64,000 bases of DNA from Candidatus Cloacimonetes bacterium 4572_55 (GTDB taxonomy: Bacteria; 4572-55). The notes beneath the pieces are model-generated. The model saw nothing but the letters and a program-made list of their open reading frames with translations. It made no database searches and was not told the origin of the DNA. Positions 42,990 through 52,317 of this stretch are shown piece after piece (the stretch's first letter is position 1; each line of letters begins with the position of its first letter). Where the stretch lies: assembly GCA_002084765.1 (NCBI GenBank), contig NBMB01000002.1, positions 60,074 to 124,073 of the forward strand, given 5' to 3'. The position numbers and the translations under genes are program-made.

Positions 42990-42998
42990 GAGGATCGA

Positions 42999-43586
42999 AT
43001 GGGAAAATTTCTTTTTGACGTCATTGGAGAAGAGCGCTTGAAAACCGGTTTATCGCCGGATCAATATCGGGACTATTTTCAGCGCCAGTTGGGCGTGGAG
43101 TCGGAATACAAGGACTACTATAAACTCAACTGGCAGCGAACCAGTCGGATTGAGAAGAGGCATTCTCTGTCAGATCGATTGACAGACGCGCTTGGCGAGA
43201 TAAAAAAACCACAGATTTGGATAGTGGTTACAGAACCCTGGTGCGGCGATTCCGCGCAATGTCTGCCTTATATTCTGAAAATAGCGGAAGCCGCGGGAGA
43301 GGAGAAAATATCGGTTCATATTTTTTTGAGAGATAAAAATTTGGACGTCATTGATCAATATTTGACTCGCGGCGGGCGAGCAATCCCAAAATTAATCGCG
43401 TTTGACACATCTGGAAACGAGCTGTTTCAATGGGGACCGCGTCCTGAATCAGCTCGACAGCTTTTTCTGAAAGGAAAAAAGGAGGGTATGGAAAAGGAAA
43501 AAATCTATCAAAAATTGCACAAATGGTACGCAAAAAATAAAGGGGAAAATATTGAAGAGGAATTCTCGGAACTTCTTTGCACATAA
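42999..43586 (+). CDS. thioredoxin-fold family protein
   Basis: The 195-residue cytoplasmic protein has a helical N-terminus and a thioredoxin fold. IWIVVTEPWCGDSAQCLPYI places one Cys in a WCGDS motif, so the classical CxxC is reduced to CGDS with a later Cys four positions on. RAIPKLIAFD supplies the cis-proline loop. Such proteins are common in Bacteroidetes; the missing resolving Cys suggests a peroxiredoxin-like or chaperone role rather than a disulfide reductase. GGAGG precedes the ATG. It is the first gene beyond the accessory island. Confidence 0.85.
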   Translation: MGKFLFDVIGEERLKTGLSPDQYRDYFQRQLGVESEYKDYYKLNWQRTSRIEKRHSLSDRLTDALGEIKKPQIWIVVTEPWCGDSAQCLPYILKIAEAAGEEKISVHIFLRDKNLDVIDQYLTRGGRAIPKLIAFDTSGNELFQWGPRPESARQLFLKGKKEGMEKEKIYQKLHKWYAKNKGENIEEEFSELLCT

Positions 43587-43631
43587 CGCAGAATGCTGTT
43601 TTGCGCAATCACTTTTAATTTTGGAGGAATT

Positions 43632-45452
43632 ATGAGAAAAATCATGTCTATTCTTTTTATTTTTTTATTTGAATGCGGAATCGCCTATAGCCAAGGTTTC
43701 ACCCAAATTAACGCTGGGCTGACCGGGCTTCATTGGAGCGATGTGGCATGGGGGGATTACGACGGGGACAGCGATCTGGACGTCATCATTTCCGGTCTGG
43801 ACTCGAATGATAACCCGGTCACGAAACTTTATAAAAATGAGGGAGCCGACACATTTACCCAAGTAGCTGGGGTCTCCATAACCGGCGTTTACATTGGCGA
43901 CATGGCTTGGGGGGATTACGACGCAGACGGAGATTTAGATGTCCTTCTGCTCGGGTATGACGCCTCGGGTTTTGAAACCACAATACTTTATGAAAATGCT
44001 GGGGATGATCGGTTCATTGATAGCGGCATCAATTTTCCACAAGTGGCAGACGGATCGACCAGTTTTGTTGATTATAACAATGACGGCTATCTGGATATAT
44101 TGCTCGTTGGTTTTGATGGAAACGAATATATAACCGGTCTTTACAAAAATAATGGGGACGCGACTTTTAGCCTCTCGAATATAAATCTTCCCTCCTCAAT
44201 AAAATGCGCATACGAATGGGCTGATTATGACAACGACGGAGATCTGGACGTTTTTCTTACTGGTTTTGATTCTTCTGGCAACCTTCTCTCCACGCTGTAT
44301 GAGAATAATGAGGGACACACATTTACTGAGACAGCCAATACGTTTACTGGTGCTTGGCTTGGCGACGCGGCTTGGGGCGACTACGATAACGACGGATACT
44401 TAGATATCCTTTTATCTGGATTTGCCATGCCCAACGATCGGATTGCCAAATTGTATAAAAATAATGGAGACGGGACATTTACCGAGAATACATCAGCGGG
44501 ATTAACCGGCGTGTCGCATTCCTCGACGATTTGGGGCGATTATGACAACGACGGAGATCTGGACGTTTTTATCGGCGGCACGTTTGAAGCGGTCGGCAGT
44601 TGGACGCGTGTGACTGATGTTTTTATCAATAATGCGGATAACACCTTTACTGCCGCGGGTTTGAATTTCACGATAGATTCCTACTGGGGAGAATCTGCTT
44701 GGGGCGATTATGACGCAGATGGCGATATGGATCTAATTTGCTGCGGTTTCGACGACGTTGGCGGTAGCAATACAATCATTTATCGTAACGACGCGTCCAC
44801 GCCAAACACCATACCAAACGCGCCCCAAAACCTTGATGTCTCTATCATTGAAAACAGCGTATTATTGAGTTGGGACGCCGGTTCTGATAACGAAACGCCT
44901 TCCGCTGGCTTGACTTATAACGGATATATCCGCACCGAAGAGGGGGAAATCGTCTGGAATGCTCTATCCACAACACCTGATGGACAGCGGTTAATTCCGG
45001 CTCTGGGCAACGCGCAGCAGAACACGAACTGGTTGATCAAGGACTTGGCTGACGGGAACTATTTCTGGAGTGTGCAGACTTTGGACAACAATTTTGCCGG
45101 TTCCCTATTTGGCGACGAAGAGTCCTTCACGATTGGAACTATTGGCGTCGAAAATCGTGACGAATGGGAGAATTTCGAGAAATTATCCAATTACCCCAAT
45201 CCGTTCCATATAAATACGACAATTGAATTTTATCTAAAGGAATCCGCGGGACATGTGGAAATTGAGATATATAACGTCACGGGTCAATTGGTCAGATCGT
45301 TGGGTGACCAGAAAAAAACCTCGGGTCGTCATGCTCTTGTTTGGGACGGCACTAACAATTGGGGACAGCCGGTTGGTTCGGGGCAATATTATTATGCATT
45401 GAGTGTGGATCATCAATTGCACTCAGTAAATACATGCCTGTTGTTAAAATAA
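43632..45452 (+). CDS. secreted FG-GAP/VCBS propeller protein with C-terminal sorting tail
   Basis: A signal peptide (KIMSILFIFLFECGIAYS) starts the 606-residue protein, with GGAGGAATT before this ATG. Seven FG-GAP/VCBS repeats follow, each with a WGDYDxDGDLDV calcium loop and ending LYKNNGDxTF. That is the count for an integrin-like seven-bladed propeller. A fibronectin III-like module (NAPQNLDVSIIENSVLLSWD) precedes the tail NYPNPFHINTTIEFYL with IYNVTGQLVRSLG and HALVWDGTNNWGQPVGSGQY, a FlgD-Ig/T9SS-type sorting domain. The protein should be exported to the cell surface for adhesion or binding. Its stop overlaps the next start (TAATG). Confidence 0.9.
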   Translation: MRKIMSILFIFLFECGIAYSQGFTQINAGLTGLHWSDVAWGDYDGDSDLDVIISGLDSNDNPVTKLYKNEGADTFTQVAGVSITGVYIGDMAWGDYDADGDLDVLLLGYDASGFETTILYENAGDDRFIDSGINFPQVADGSTSFVDYNNDGYLDILLVGFDGNEYITGLYKNNGDATFSLSNINLPSSIKCAYEWADYDNDGDLDVFLTGFDSSGNLLSTLYENNEGHTFTETANTFTGAWLGDAAWGDYDNDGYLDILLSGFAMPNDRIAKLYKNNGDGTFTENTSAGLTGVSHSSTIWGDYDNDGDLDVFIGGTFEAVGSWTRVTDVFINNADNTFTAAGLNFTIDSYWGESAWGDYDADGDMDLICCGFDDVGGSNTIIYRNDASTPNTIPNAPQNLDVSIIENSVLLSWDAGSDNETPSAGLTYNGYIRTEEGEIVWNALSTTPDGQRLIPALGNAQQNTNWLIKDLADGNYFWSVQTLDNNFAGSLFGDEESFTIGTIGVENRDEWENFEKLSNYPNPFHINTTIEFYLKESAGHVEIEIYNVTGQLVRSLGDQKKTSGRHALVWDGTNNWGQPVGSGQYYYALSVDHQLHSVNTCLLLK

Positions 45453-46594
45453 TGAAGACAATACTATATCCGACTTGTCACGATGACTTAGTTTACATAA
45501 TGAGGGATTCACGAGATTCTGACAAGACGTTGACTGTGATCGGGGGAGAGACGACTTTCAAAAAAAAATCTTCTGAGGACTCCAATAAAAATTGGGTCTC
45601 ACTACGAGATTTTCCCGATGAAATTCGACTCTTTCCCGATGATCTCACCATGATTGTTCCCGCGGGTCTATCCGTAGATAAAGTGGAAAAATATCTGGCG
45701 CGACACGGATTTTTTTTGCCGATCGACATTGCCGGCGATTCAGATCGGGTCACAATTGGCGGGCTTGCCGCAACAAACGCTCGCTGTTTGCGCACGGCAA
45801 GATATGGAACGCTTCGGAATTATATTCTGGGCATGGATATTGTCAACAGCCGCGGCGAAAAAATGCGAGTTGGCGGGATGACGATCAAAAATGTCGCTGG
45901 GTATGACATTGCTCAATTTCTGATCGGCTCATGGGGAGAGATGGCTCTTATTACGCATTTGATTTTTAAACTTATTCCTTTTCCAAAAACAATCGAGACC
46001 CTTCAAATCAAATTTGACACGGATTTATCTGCTATCCAGGCAATGCAGTCGATATCGGATCGATTGATTATTCCTTCCCGATTCGAATGGATCTGCGCCC
46101 CCTCTTCGCTTCTTTTGATCGAGATTGACAACAGTCCTGAAGACACAGCGATGTGCCAATCTATTTGCGAGGAGAAAGGCGGATCAAGCAAATTGGTTCG
46201 GAATTTTGAGGAACAGCAGTCGATTTGGAGGACCCGACGGTCGCTTTTACGAAAAATTTTGCAAAAGGAGCAGGAAGCGGTCTTGTTGACTCTTCAAGTT
46301 ACCGCGGATGCCAAAGAATTTTTATCAGCTATGAAGAGGGAGCGAGATATTTCCGAAAAGTTCTATCTGTTTGGACATTGCAATGAAAAAATCTGGCACA
46401 TTATCTTGCCGAGAAAACAAGCGATCCCAAAACGGATCGCACGGCTCGCGGATTTGGGTCATATTCGAGAGGAGGTCGGGATAGGTTACACGCATTCTCG
46501 GGTCACAGAAAACTCCGAGTCTAAATGTAAGGTAGATATTCAGAATCGAATTAAAAATGCTTTTGATCCATACTGTCTGTTTCAGTCTCGATAA
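45452..46594 (+). CDS. FAD-binding oxidase, GlcE-like
   Basis: The 380-residue protein carries the PCMH-type FAD-binding domain: FPDDLTMIVPAGLSVDKVEK, then GDSDRVTIGGLAATNARCLR, TLRNYILGMDIVNSRGE and TIKNVAGYDIAQFLIGSWG. This pattern is characteristic of the glycolate oxidase FAD subunit GlcE. The C-terminal oxidase domain is shorter and divergent. GlcD and GlcF partners are not adjacent, so the electron route is unknown. Start codon overlaps the upstream stop by one base, indicating coupling with the secreted propeller gene, a curious pair. The 3' end overlaps the convergent gene by 44 bp. Confidence 0.82.
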   Translation: MKTILYPTCHDDLVYIMRDSRDSDKTLTVIGGETTFKKKSSEDSNKNWVSLRDFPDEIRLFPDDLTMIVPAGLSVDKVEKYLARHGFFLPIDIAGDSDRVTIGGLAATNARCLRTARYGTLRNYILGMDIVNSRGEKMRVGGMTIKNVAGYDIAQFLIGSWGEMALITHLIFKLIPFPKTIETLQIKFDTDLSAIQAMQSISDRLIIPSRFEWICAPSSLLLIEIDNSPEDTAMCQSICEEKGGSSKLVRNFEEQQSIWRTRRSLLRKILQKEQEAVLLTLQVTADAKEFLSAMKRERDISEKFYLFGHCNEKIWHIILPRKQAIPKRIARLADLGHIREEVGIGYTHSRVTENSESKCKVDIQNRIKNAFDPYCLFQSR

Positions 46595-47291
46595 ATTCTT
46601 CTTTCACTATTCCTATCTCCCTTTTTGAGATAGAAAAAACGCCTATAAATCTTTCCGCTTCCGACTCTCCTTGCTTGAGAGAACCCGCGCCCTTTGTCCC
46701 GATGAACAGAACAAGATCGTGATCCAACCATGTGATCAAATCGATGAAGCCGGTCGAATAGGACTTTCCTGCAGAACGAAACAGAGATTTGTTTTCAAAT
46801 TTTTCAAGATCAAACCGTTTGATCTCATGAGGAAACAGATCTTTCTTTTTTGTCGCGACCAGATAAAGTAAATATTTTCCGTCCGGTGAAACGATCGGAA
46901 TTTTTGGAACGCTGATTGGAAGCCACCTGGCTTCAAATCGATTTCTATCCCAACTGAGGACGCCGCGGTTTTTTCCAAAGGGAGAAGTCTCCATAATCAG
47001 CACTGCCCGACTGCTGTCTGCTGACCATGTTGAACTAAGGGGTCGGTTTTGCTGAATAAGTTTATAAGAAATCAAATCATGTTGTTTTATCTCTTCAATA
47101 AGTTGCTGACTGGTTTTATGAACCAAAGGAAGTAATTCAGAGTGGGGGAGAAGAAAGCGCGCTTTCTTTGTCAACTGTTGACTGGGGTGAAAGTCTGGCC
47201 ATTGAAAATGGTTGTAAATTTGAAAAAGGATGATACAGATGTTTATTCCGAAAAAAATAGTAAAAAGAACAATTTTACTTTTTAAAATCAT
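46551..47291 (-). CDS. membrane-anchored hypothetical protein
   Basis: The product is about 246 residues, with one N-terminal membrane helix (KIVLFTIFFGINICIILF) and a periplasmic domain. SSTWSADSSRAVLIMET, VSPDGKYLLYLVATKKKD and LITWLDHDLVLFIGTKG read like blades of a TolB/WD40-type propeller, so the domain may be a partial propeller. The start at 47291 (ATG) is uncertain; TTG at 47297 is possible and no good ribosome site is seen. I do not recognise a family. Convergent overlap with the GlcE-like gene. Confidence 0.6.
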   Translation of the reverse strand: MILKSKIVLFTIFFGINICIILFQIYNHFQWPDFHPSQQLTKKARFLLPHSELLPLVHKTSQQLIEEIKQHDLISYKLIQQNRPLSSTWSADSSRAVLIMETSPFGKNRGVLSWDRNRFEARWLPISVPKIPIVSPDGKYLLYLVATKKKDLFPHEIKRFDLEKFENKSLFRSAGKSYSTGFIDLITWLDHDLVLFIGTKGAGSLKQGESEAERFIGVFSISKREIGIVKEEFIETETDSMDQKHF

Positions 47292-47897
47292 ACGCAATCA
47301 TATCGCATTTATAAGTTGTATATTACAGCAAATAAAATTATAATAATAATTTTTGATATTTCCTATTAATTAATAAGAATAAAATTGTATATAAAACATT
47401 ACGGAACTAAGCAATTTTTACAAAGAGAGCGGATATTTTTAAATAAACTCGTTTAAAAGTGTTGAAAATTTAAATACAAACAGAATTTCTATGAGAGGTG
47501 TTTTTATAGCGAAGAAGTTCTTTATTAAAAATCACGATTTGGCTAAGTTTACATAATACCACTTATGTTACTAAATTTAAATCTCTCCTTCTCAAACCTT
47601 ACTTGACCCAATCCCCTCTGGGTTTCTTACTATTTTATGGATGACAACAATTCACTGCATGAATCGCGAGCAGCTGATTTTCACCTTGACAAAGCGATTT
47701 CTCATATTATAGCATATGCACAGGAAACACGCAAAGAGTTTATAGCTCTTCCTGAATTTTTATAATTTTATCAGAAATTCCCGCTCATCTATAATTTTTG
47801 GATTTTTATTTTTTAATCTTGTTTTTTACGGATTAATAGATCATTTTAGCTGAACCTTCGCAAGGTTACGAAATTTTTTTCGGAAAGGAGTTTTATA
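47292..47897. other. 600-bp AT-rich gene-poor stretch with terminator-like hairpin
   Basis: No convincing gene. A 42-codon open frame from ATG at 47637 to 47765 lacks a ribosome site and a recognisable product. A hairpin AACCTT-CGC-AAGGTT at 47853-47867 followed by seven T residues (47874-47880) lies just before the ribosome site AAAGGAG of the next small gene and may terminate or attenuate transcription. Confidence 0.4.
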
Positions 47898-48116
47898 ATG
47901 ACTCAAATAACCTTAAGCTTATCCGAAACCGATATGACAATTTTATCCAGGATGGCGGGCATGACTCACAAATCGGTCTCGGAATTTATTCTGGAGCAAT
48001 TAAAGCCACTGATTTCCAGCAATGATCCACTCTACCGAATCGGGCAGTCCCCGGTTGAATGCCAGGCGATTGACGCCTCGGAGAATACGGATTCCTACTT
48101 GTATGGAGGGGACTGA
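47898..48116 (+). CDS. small antitoxin-like protein
   Basis: A 72-residue protein with AAAGGAG upstream. The N-terminal half, ITLSLSETDMTILSRMAGMT followed by SVSEFILEQL, looks like a ribbon-helix-helix DNA-binding segment. The C-terminal half is acidic and flexible, ending DASENTDSYLYGGD, as in antitoxins that wrap PIN toxins. No intact toxin follows. A 36-codon frame at 48123-48233 carries another short helical piece (LFVTRAIVELALDQL). An orphan or decayed toxin-antitoxin locus is likely. Confidence 0.55.
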   Translation: MTQITLSLSETDMTILSRMAGMTHKSVSEFILEQLKPLISSNDPLYRIGQSPVECQAIDASENTDSYLYGGD

Positions 48117-48406
48117 TCAGGAATGATTCCATTGGCAAAGGCAGAGCAAAAACTGAATCAGCTTTATGAGATCAGCAGTCTGTTCGTAACCCGTGCCATT
48201 GTTGAATTGGCATTAGATCAACTTCGATAGTCGAAGTGGAGTTCAAGATGTTCACAAGAAATGGTAGCGTCTTGGCAGGGCATCCTTGTTTCGAAGCCCG
48301 GAATCGTCACCACATCTTACGTGTTCGATGTTTACGAAACCCTGTAATTACGCACATTTGATGCATAAGCGGGAATTGCTGTAGTTTTATTATATATCAA
48401 GGAACT

Positions 48407-48509
48407 GGTAGTCACCCTTTTAAGTGTTGTAAATTATTTTTTGAGGAATGGTGCGGGGCACTCACCATAAATAATAGTTCTTTGACATTCCAAATATGAT
48501 CAGTCAATT
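48407..48509. repeat. 103-bp repeat element, copy 1
   Basis: 102 of 103 bases match 63898-64000; similarity may extend left over ATCAAGGA (48396-48403). The element contains nested inverted repeats: GGAATG with CATTCC outside, and GGTG with CACC inside. It is intergenic here. The right end is not known because copy 2 runs off the window. It may be the end of an insertion sequence or a structured RNA. Confidence 0.85.
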
Positions 48510-48628
48510 TGACAGCCATTGCGGATGCAGTTACCCGCCTCGGGTATCGGTAAAAGTTTTTTGGCACGTATGACAACAATAACGCTCACATAGCCGCGAC
48601 CTCAACATGTTATAAGTAAAATAATGGG

Positions 48629-48862
48629 ATGCGATCACTTAAGATAATACGTGAAGCAACAATATGCAATAGGGTAACTACCCGATTCTTAGACTCGCCG
48701 GAAAAGTATGATCGGTTGGATTGGAATCAGATATCCATTCTTCAGTGCCAGTATCTTCCATATTACGACTTTGCTCATAGGGTTGCAGATACTTCGTTTC
48801 GATCCCCTGGCAGGGTCACGGCAGAGATACTGGAAGGATACCGTTTCACAAAAATGATATGA
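48629..48862 (+). CDS. small hypothetical protein downstream of the 103-bp element
   Basis: This 77-codon frame starts at ATG with only a weak purine tract upstream. The peptide reads RVTTRFLDSPEKYDRLDWNQ, with an aromatic stretch LPYYDFAHRVAD, and ends EILEGYRFTKMI. I do not recognise a family. It could be part of the mobile element whose left end is repeated, or a fragment of a longer lost gene. A terminator follows at 48892. Confidence 0.35.
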   Translation: MRSLKIIREATICNRVTTRFLDSPEKYDRLDWNQISILQCQYLPYYDFAHRVADTSFRSPGRVTAEILEGYRFTKMI

Positions 48863-48891
48863 CGATCGGATAAGCCCTTATTGGATTTTTC

Positions 48892-48930
48892 AAACCCTTG
48901 GAGTCCTCGGAGACTCTGAGGGTTTTTCTT
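48892..48930 (+). terminator. rho-independent terminator
   Basis: AAACCCT pairs with AGGGTTT and inside it GAGTC with GACTC, around a 6-base loop, with a T-run from 48923. It isolates the glyS operon from the gene-poor region. Confidence 0.8.
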
Positions 48931-48956
48931 GTTTACCAAACGCGCTATGTTTTTCC

Positions 48957-48986
48957 TTGACAATGGAGTGTCAATCGTATTATATA
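48957..48986 (+). promoter_or_regulatory. sigma70-type promoter of the glyS-pyrG run
   Basis: TTGACA (48957-48962), 18-base spacer, TATATA (48981-48986), about 80 bp before the glyS GTG start. Confidence 0.65.
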
Positions 48987-49064
48987 AGCCTTTATCTTAT
49001 CGGTGCTTTCAATATGGATTGGCGACCTCCCGGTGGAAAAGACTGAGGAAAGAGGAGAATTTTT

Positions 49065-51167
49065 GTGTATCAAAACCTATTATTTGAAATCGGCGTTGAA
49101 GAGCTGCCCCCAGGATTTATCAATCCTGCGTTAAAGCAACTTCGAGAAAAAGCGGAGCGGCTCTTTGGAAAATATCGGTTATATGTGGGATCATATCGTG
49201 TGGAAGGCACGCCCAGGCGCCTCATTCTTTGCGTCCAAAACCTTGTGTCCAGGCAGGCTGACCTGGTTCGGGAACATCGGGGACCCGCAAAACGAATCGC
49301 CTTTGACAAGAACGGGAATCCCACAAAAGCGGCAATTGGTTTTGCTCGCGGAAAAGGAAAGACTGTACACGATCTGATCGTTAAGCAGACCCCTAAGGGC
49401 AAATATATAGCGGTGGTGCAAAAGGAAAGCGGCAAGCCCACAGAGGAATTGTTGCCAGAACTGCTGAAAAAATTGTTGCAATCTCTCACATTTCCAAAAA
49501 CCATGCGTTGGGGACGGCATGAGATTCGGTTCGCCCGTCCGATCAGCTGGTTGTTGGCTTTATTCGGAGAGGAGCCGGTTACTTTCCAGATCGACAGGAT
49601 TGAATCTGGGCGCGTCACCTATGGTCATCGATGGATCAGCCCCGGTCCTTTCGCAGTCAAAAACGCGGATCATTACTTTGAAATTATGGAGCAGGCCGGG
49701 GTCTGTTACGACATGGCTCAGCGGAAACAGCGCACGCTCTCAGAAATGCGAGACGCGGCTCAAAAACATGACATGGAATTGGTGGAAAACCCCGCTCTAT
49801 TAGATACGGTTTCCAACATTGTCGAAATCCCGCATGCGGTTGTCGGTTGTTTTCACACCGATTTTCTGGAGTTGCCGGACGAGATGATTATCACCGCTAT
49901 TGAGCGGCACCAGAAATGTTTCGCGCTGCGTCTGCCGGATGGACGCTTAGCACCCAAGTTTATTCAGGTGAGCAACTCGGATCCGAAAAACGACGACAAT
50001 GTCCGAGTCGGCAGCGAGAGAGTGATTGCGGCTCGACTGGCGGACGCCCGCTTTTTTTATCTGGAAGATTGCAAGACCCCGTTATCCGAAAAGACGTTGT
50101 TGTTAAAAAATGTGATTTTCCAAAAAGATTTGGGGTCCATTTATGAAAAAGTGGAGCGGATGAAGTCGATTTGCAAAAAATTGTCGGAGAGTCTAAGTCT
50201 ATCTCCAGAGGAAAAAGCAAACAGCCTACGCGCTGCGCATCTGGCAAAAGCCGATCTGGTCTCTAATATGATTGGCGAGAAGGAATTTGCAAAGCTGCAA
50301 GGCTTTATGGGTTGGAAGTATGCAGAGATGGACGGAGAACATCCGGCTGTGGCGCAGGCGATTTTTGAACATTACATGCCTCGTTACGCGAACGATCAAC
50401 TGCCGGAAACGATCGAGGGTGCTGTCACGTCGCTTGCTGATAAATTCGATACCATAACCGGCTGTTTCGGAGTGGGTATCACGCCAACGGGGTCTCAGGA
50501 TCCGTATGCGCTTCGTAGAGCCGCGTTGGGAATCGTCCGTATTATTTTGGATCGGGAATTCGATCTCTCGTTGCAATCAATTTTGGATCACGCATTGGAG
50601 CGATTGCAAGGCAAATTGAAACAAAGCGCGGATGAGACGCTGAAAAATATCGAGGGCTTTTTTCGCCGACGGTTGGATAGCATCTTACGAGAAGAGGGTT
50701 TTGATTATGATATTACGGACGCCGCGCTGACGATATCTTTTGATAATTTTATTGATACCCGAAAGCGGGCAAAGGCGATTCAAAATATGCGGCGGCATCC
50801 GGATTTCGACTCGATTGCCACTGCAAACAAACGTGTGACAAATATTTTGAAAAAAACAGGCGTCTCATCCAAGCTATATCAAAAAGTGGATCCGAATAAA
50901 TTCGATCAAGAAGAAGAAAAAGCACTCTATCGAGCGTATCAGGAAAAAAGGTCCATTGTTGAACAGCATATCGACGAGCGGGCGTATGACCGCGCGCTGG
51001 GATTGCTTGTGGAACTGAGACAACCGATCGATAATTTTTTTGACCATGTTTTTGTCATGGTCGAGGATCAAGGCGTCCGAAACAACCGTCTGGCTTTGAT
51101 GCGGGAGATCAAGCGGACTTTTGACCGCATTGCCGATTTTTCTCGCATAGTCGTCTCTGCGGAATAA
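49065..51167 (+). CDS. glyS: glycyl-tRNA synthetase beta subunit
   Basis: The 700-residue protein has the GlyS N-terminus LLFEIGVEELPPGFINPAL and the motifs VEGTPRRLILCVQNL, GPAKRIAFDKNGNPTKAAIG and MRWGRHEIRFARPISWLLAL. The HD-like region has IERHQKCFALRLPDG and the late GCFGVGITPTGSQDPYALRR. The C-terminus is an anticodon-binding domain ending in VEDQGVRNNRLALM. It charges tRNA-Gly with the alpha subunit GlyQ as an alpha2beta2 enzyme. glyQ normally lies directly upstream, but here that position is a terminator, promoter and repeat DNA. Start is GTG with GAGGAG upstream. Confidence 0.95.
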   Translation: MYQNLLFEIGVEELPPGFINPALKQLREKAERLFGKYRLYVGSYRVEGTPRRLILCVQNLVSRQADLVREHRGPAKRIAFDKNGNPTKAAIGFARGKGKTVHDLIVKQTPKGKYIAVVQKESGKPTEELLPELLKKLLQSLTFPKTMRWGRHEIRFARPISWLLALFGEEPVTFQIDRIESGRVTYGHRWISPGPFAVKNADHYFEIMEQAGVCYDMAQRKQRTLSEMRDAAQKHDMELVENPALLDTVSNIVEIPHAVVGCFHTDFLELPDEMIITAIERHQKCFALRLPDGRLAPKFIQVSNSDPKNDDNVRVGSERVIAARLADARFFYLEDCKTPLSEKTLLLKNVIFQKDLGSIYEKVERMKSICKKLSESLSLSPEEKANSLRAAHLAKADLVSNMIGEKEFAKLQGFMGWKYAEMDGEHPAVAQAIFEHYMPRYANDQLPETIEGAVTSLADKFDTITGCFGVGITPTGSQDPYALRRAALGIVRIILDREFDLSLQSILDHALERLQGKLKQSADETLKNIEGFFRRRLDSILREEGFDYDITDAALTISFDNFIDTRKRAKAIQNMRRHPDFDSIATANKRVTNILKKTGVSSKLYQKVDPNKFDQEEEKALYRAYQEKRSIVEQHIDERAYDRALGLLVELRQPIDNFFDHVFVMVEDQGVRNNRLALMREIKRTFDRIADFSRIVVSAE

Positions 51168-51212
51168 ACCGGTCGTAGTCTGTAATTTTCGGATTCAGAA
51201 AGAGGAGTAGAG

Positions 51213-52295
51213 ATGAAAGAACATTTGTATATTGTGATTATGGCCGGCGGAAAGGGGACTCGATTCTGGCCTCTCAGCCGCGGCGAATCCCCCAAACAAC
51301 TGCTGAATATTTGCGGCGAACGTTCGATGATTCAAGAGACCGTCCATCGGGTCTTGCCTTTGGTTCCGACAGATCGGATTTTGGTCGTCACCGCGGCGGC
51401 TCACGCTGATGAAATTCGTCGCCAATTGCCGAACATCCCAGACCGCAACATCTTGGAGGAGCCGGTCGGACGGAATACCGCTCCTTGTATCGGATTAGCC
51501 GCCACCCACTTAGCCCGCCGCGATCCCGACGCTGTGATGATTGTCTTGCCCGCTGATCATCTGATCAAAGATGAGGAGCCGTTCCGAGAAACGTTGATCC
51601 ATGCGGCGCAAATCGCCGAAAAAAGCGCGAACTTGATCACTATCGGCATCACGCCGACATGGCCGGAAACCGGTTACGGCTATATTCAGCTTGGCGACGC
51701 GCGGGAATATCCCGATTTTAAATCATATCAAGTCAAGAGCTTTCGGGAAAAACCAAATGCAGAAAGTGCTGAGGAATTTATCAAATCCGGTGATTTTGTC
51801 TGGAACAGCGGTATGTTTATCTGGCGCGCCTCTACGATTCTTGCGAATATCGAACGATTTTTGCCCCGAATTTATAGACAACTTCTGCAGATTCGGGTCT
51901 CTATTGGCTCCTCAAACGAACAATCCACTTTGAACCGAATTTATCCGAGGATCGAACCGCAGTCAATCGATTTTGGAGTCATGGAACGATCCTCGAATGT
52001 TTTTTCTCTGCGGGGAAATTTTAGGTGGAATGATGTGGGAAGCTGGAACGCGTTGGGGGATGTGTGGCAGAAAGACGAACATGGCAATGCCTGCTACGGT
52101 AAACCCGCTATTTCCGTAAACGCTACGAAATCGATAGTCTTTTCCCCTAAGAAACAGGTGGCTCTGGTTCATGTGGATAATCTGATCGTTGTGGAGACGG
52201 ACGACGCCTTATTAGTCTGCCGCTCGGATAAGGCGCAAGATGTGAAAAAAATTGTCGAGCTTTTGGAAGAAAAAGGCATGACAGAGTTGTTGTAG
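51213..52295 (+). CDS. mannose-1-phosphate guanylyltransferase
   Basis: The 360-residue nucleotidyltransferase starts VIMAGGKGTRFWPLSRGESP with the GTP/phosphate-binding signature. VGRNTAPCIGLAATHLARR and VLPADHLIKDE follow, then PETGYGYIQLGD and VKSFREKPNAESAEEFI, and FVWNSGMFIWRA. The C-terminal left-handed helix module is short and there is no fused phosphomannose isomerase. It makes GDP-mannose from GTP and mannose-1-phosphate for glycans or mannosyl solutes. AGAGGAG precedes the ATG. In this operon it sits before two phosphoglycerate-solute genes. Confidence 0.93.
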   Translation: MKEHLYIVIMAGGKGTRFWPLSRGESPKQLLNICGERSMIQETVHRVLPLVPTDRILVVTAAAHADEIRRQLPNIPDRNILEEPVGRNTAPCIGLAATHLARRDPDAVMIVLPADHLIKDEEPFRETLIHAAQIAEKSANLITIGITPTWPETGYGYIQLGDAREYPDFKSYQVKSFREKPNAESAEEFIKSGDFVWNSGMFIWRASTILANIERFLPRIYRQLLQIRVSIGSSNEQSTLNRIYPRIEPQSIDFGVMERSSNVFSLRGNFRWNDVGSWNALGDVWQKDEHGNACYGKPAISVNATKSIVFSPKKQVALVHVDNLIVVETDDALLVCRSDKAQDVKKIVELLEEKGMTELL

Positions 52296-52317
52296 GACAA
52301 TCGGAAGATAAAAAACC

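Noticed and set aside
30847..42990. Prophage or conjugative element
   Set aside because: No phage structural, integrase, relaxase or type IV secretion genes are seen; the content is defence and toxin-antitoxin modules with attC sites.
48407..48870. Group II intron, retron or IscB-type guide RNA element
   Set aside because: The element has GTGCG-like bases and hairpins, but no reverse transcriptase, HNH/RuvC or TnpB-like frame follows and no domain V-like structure could be seen.
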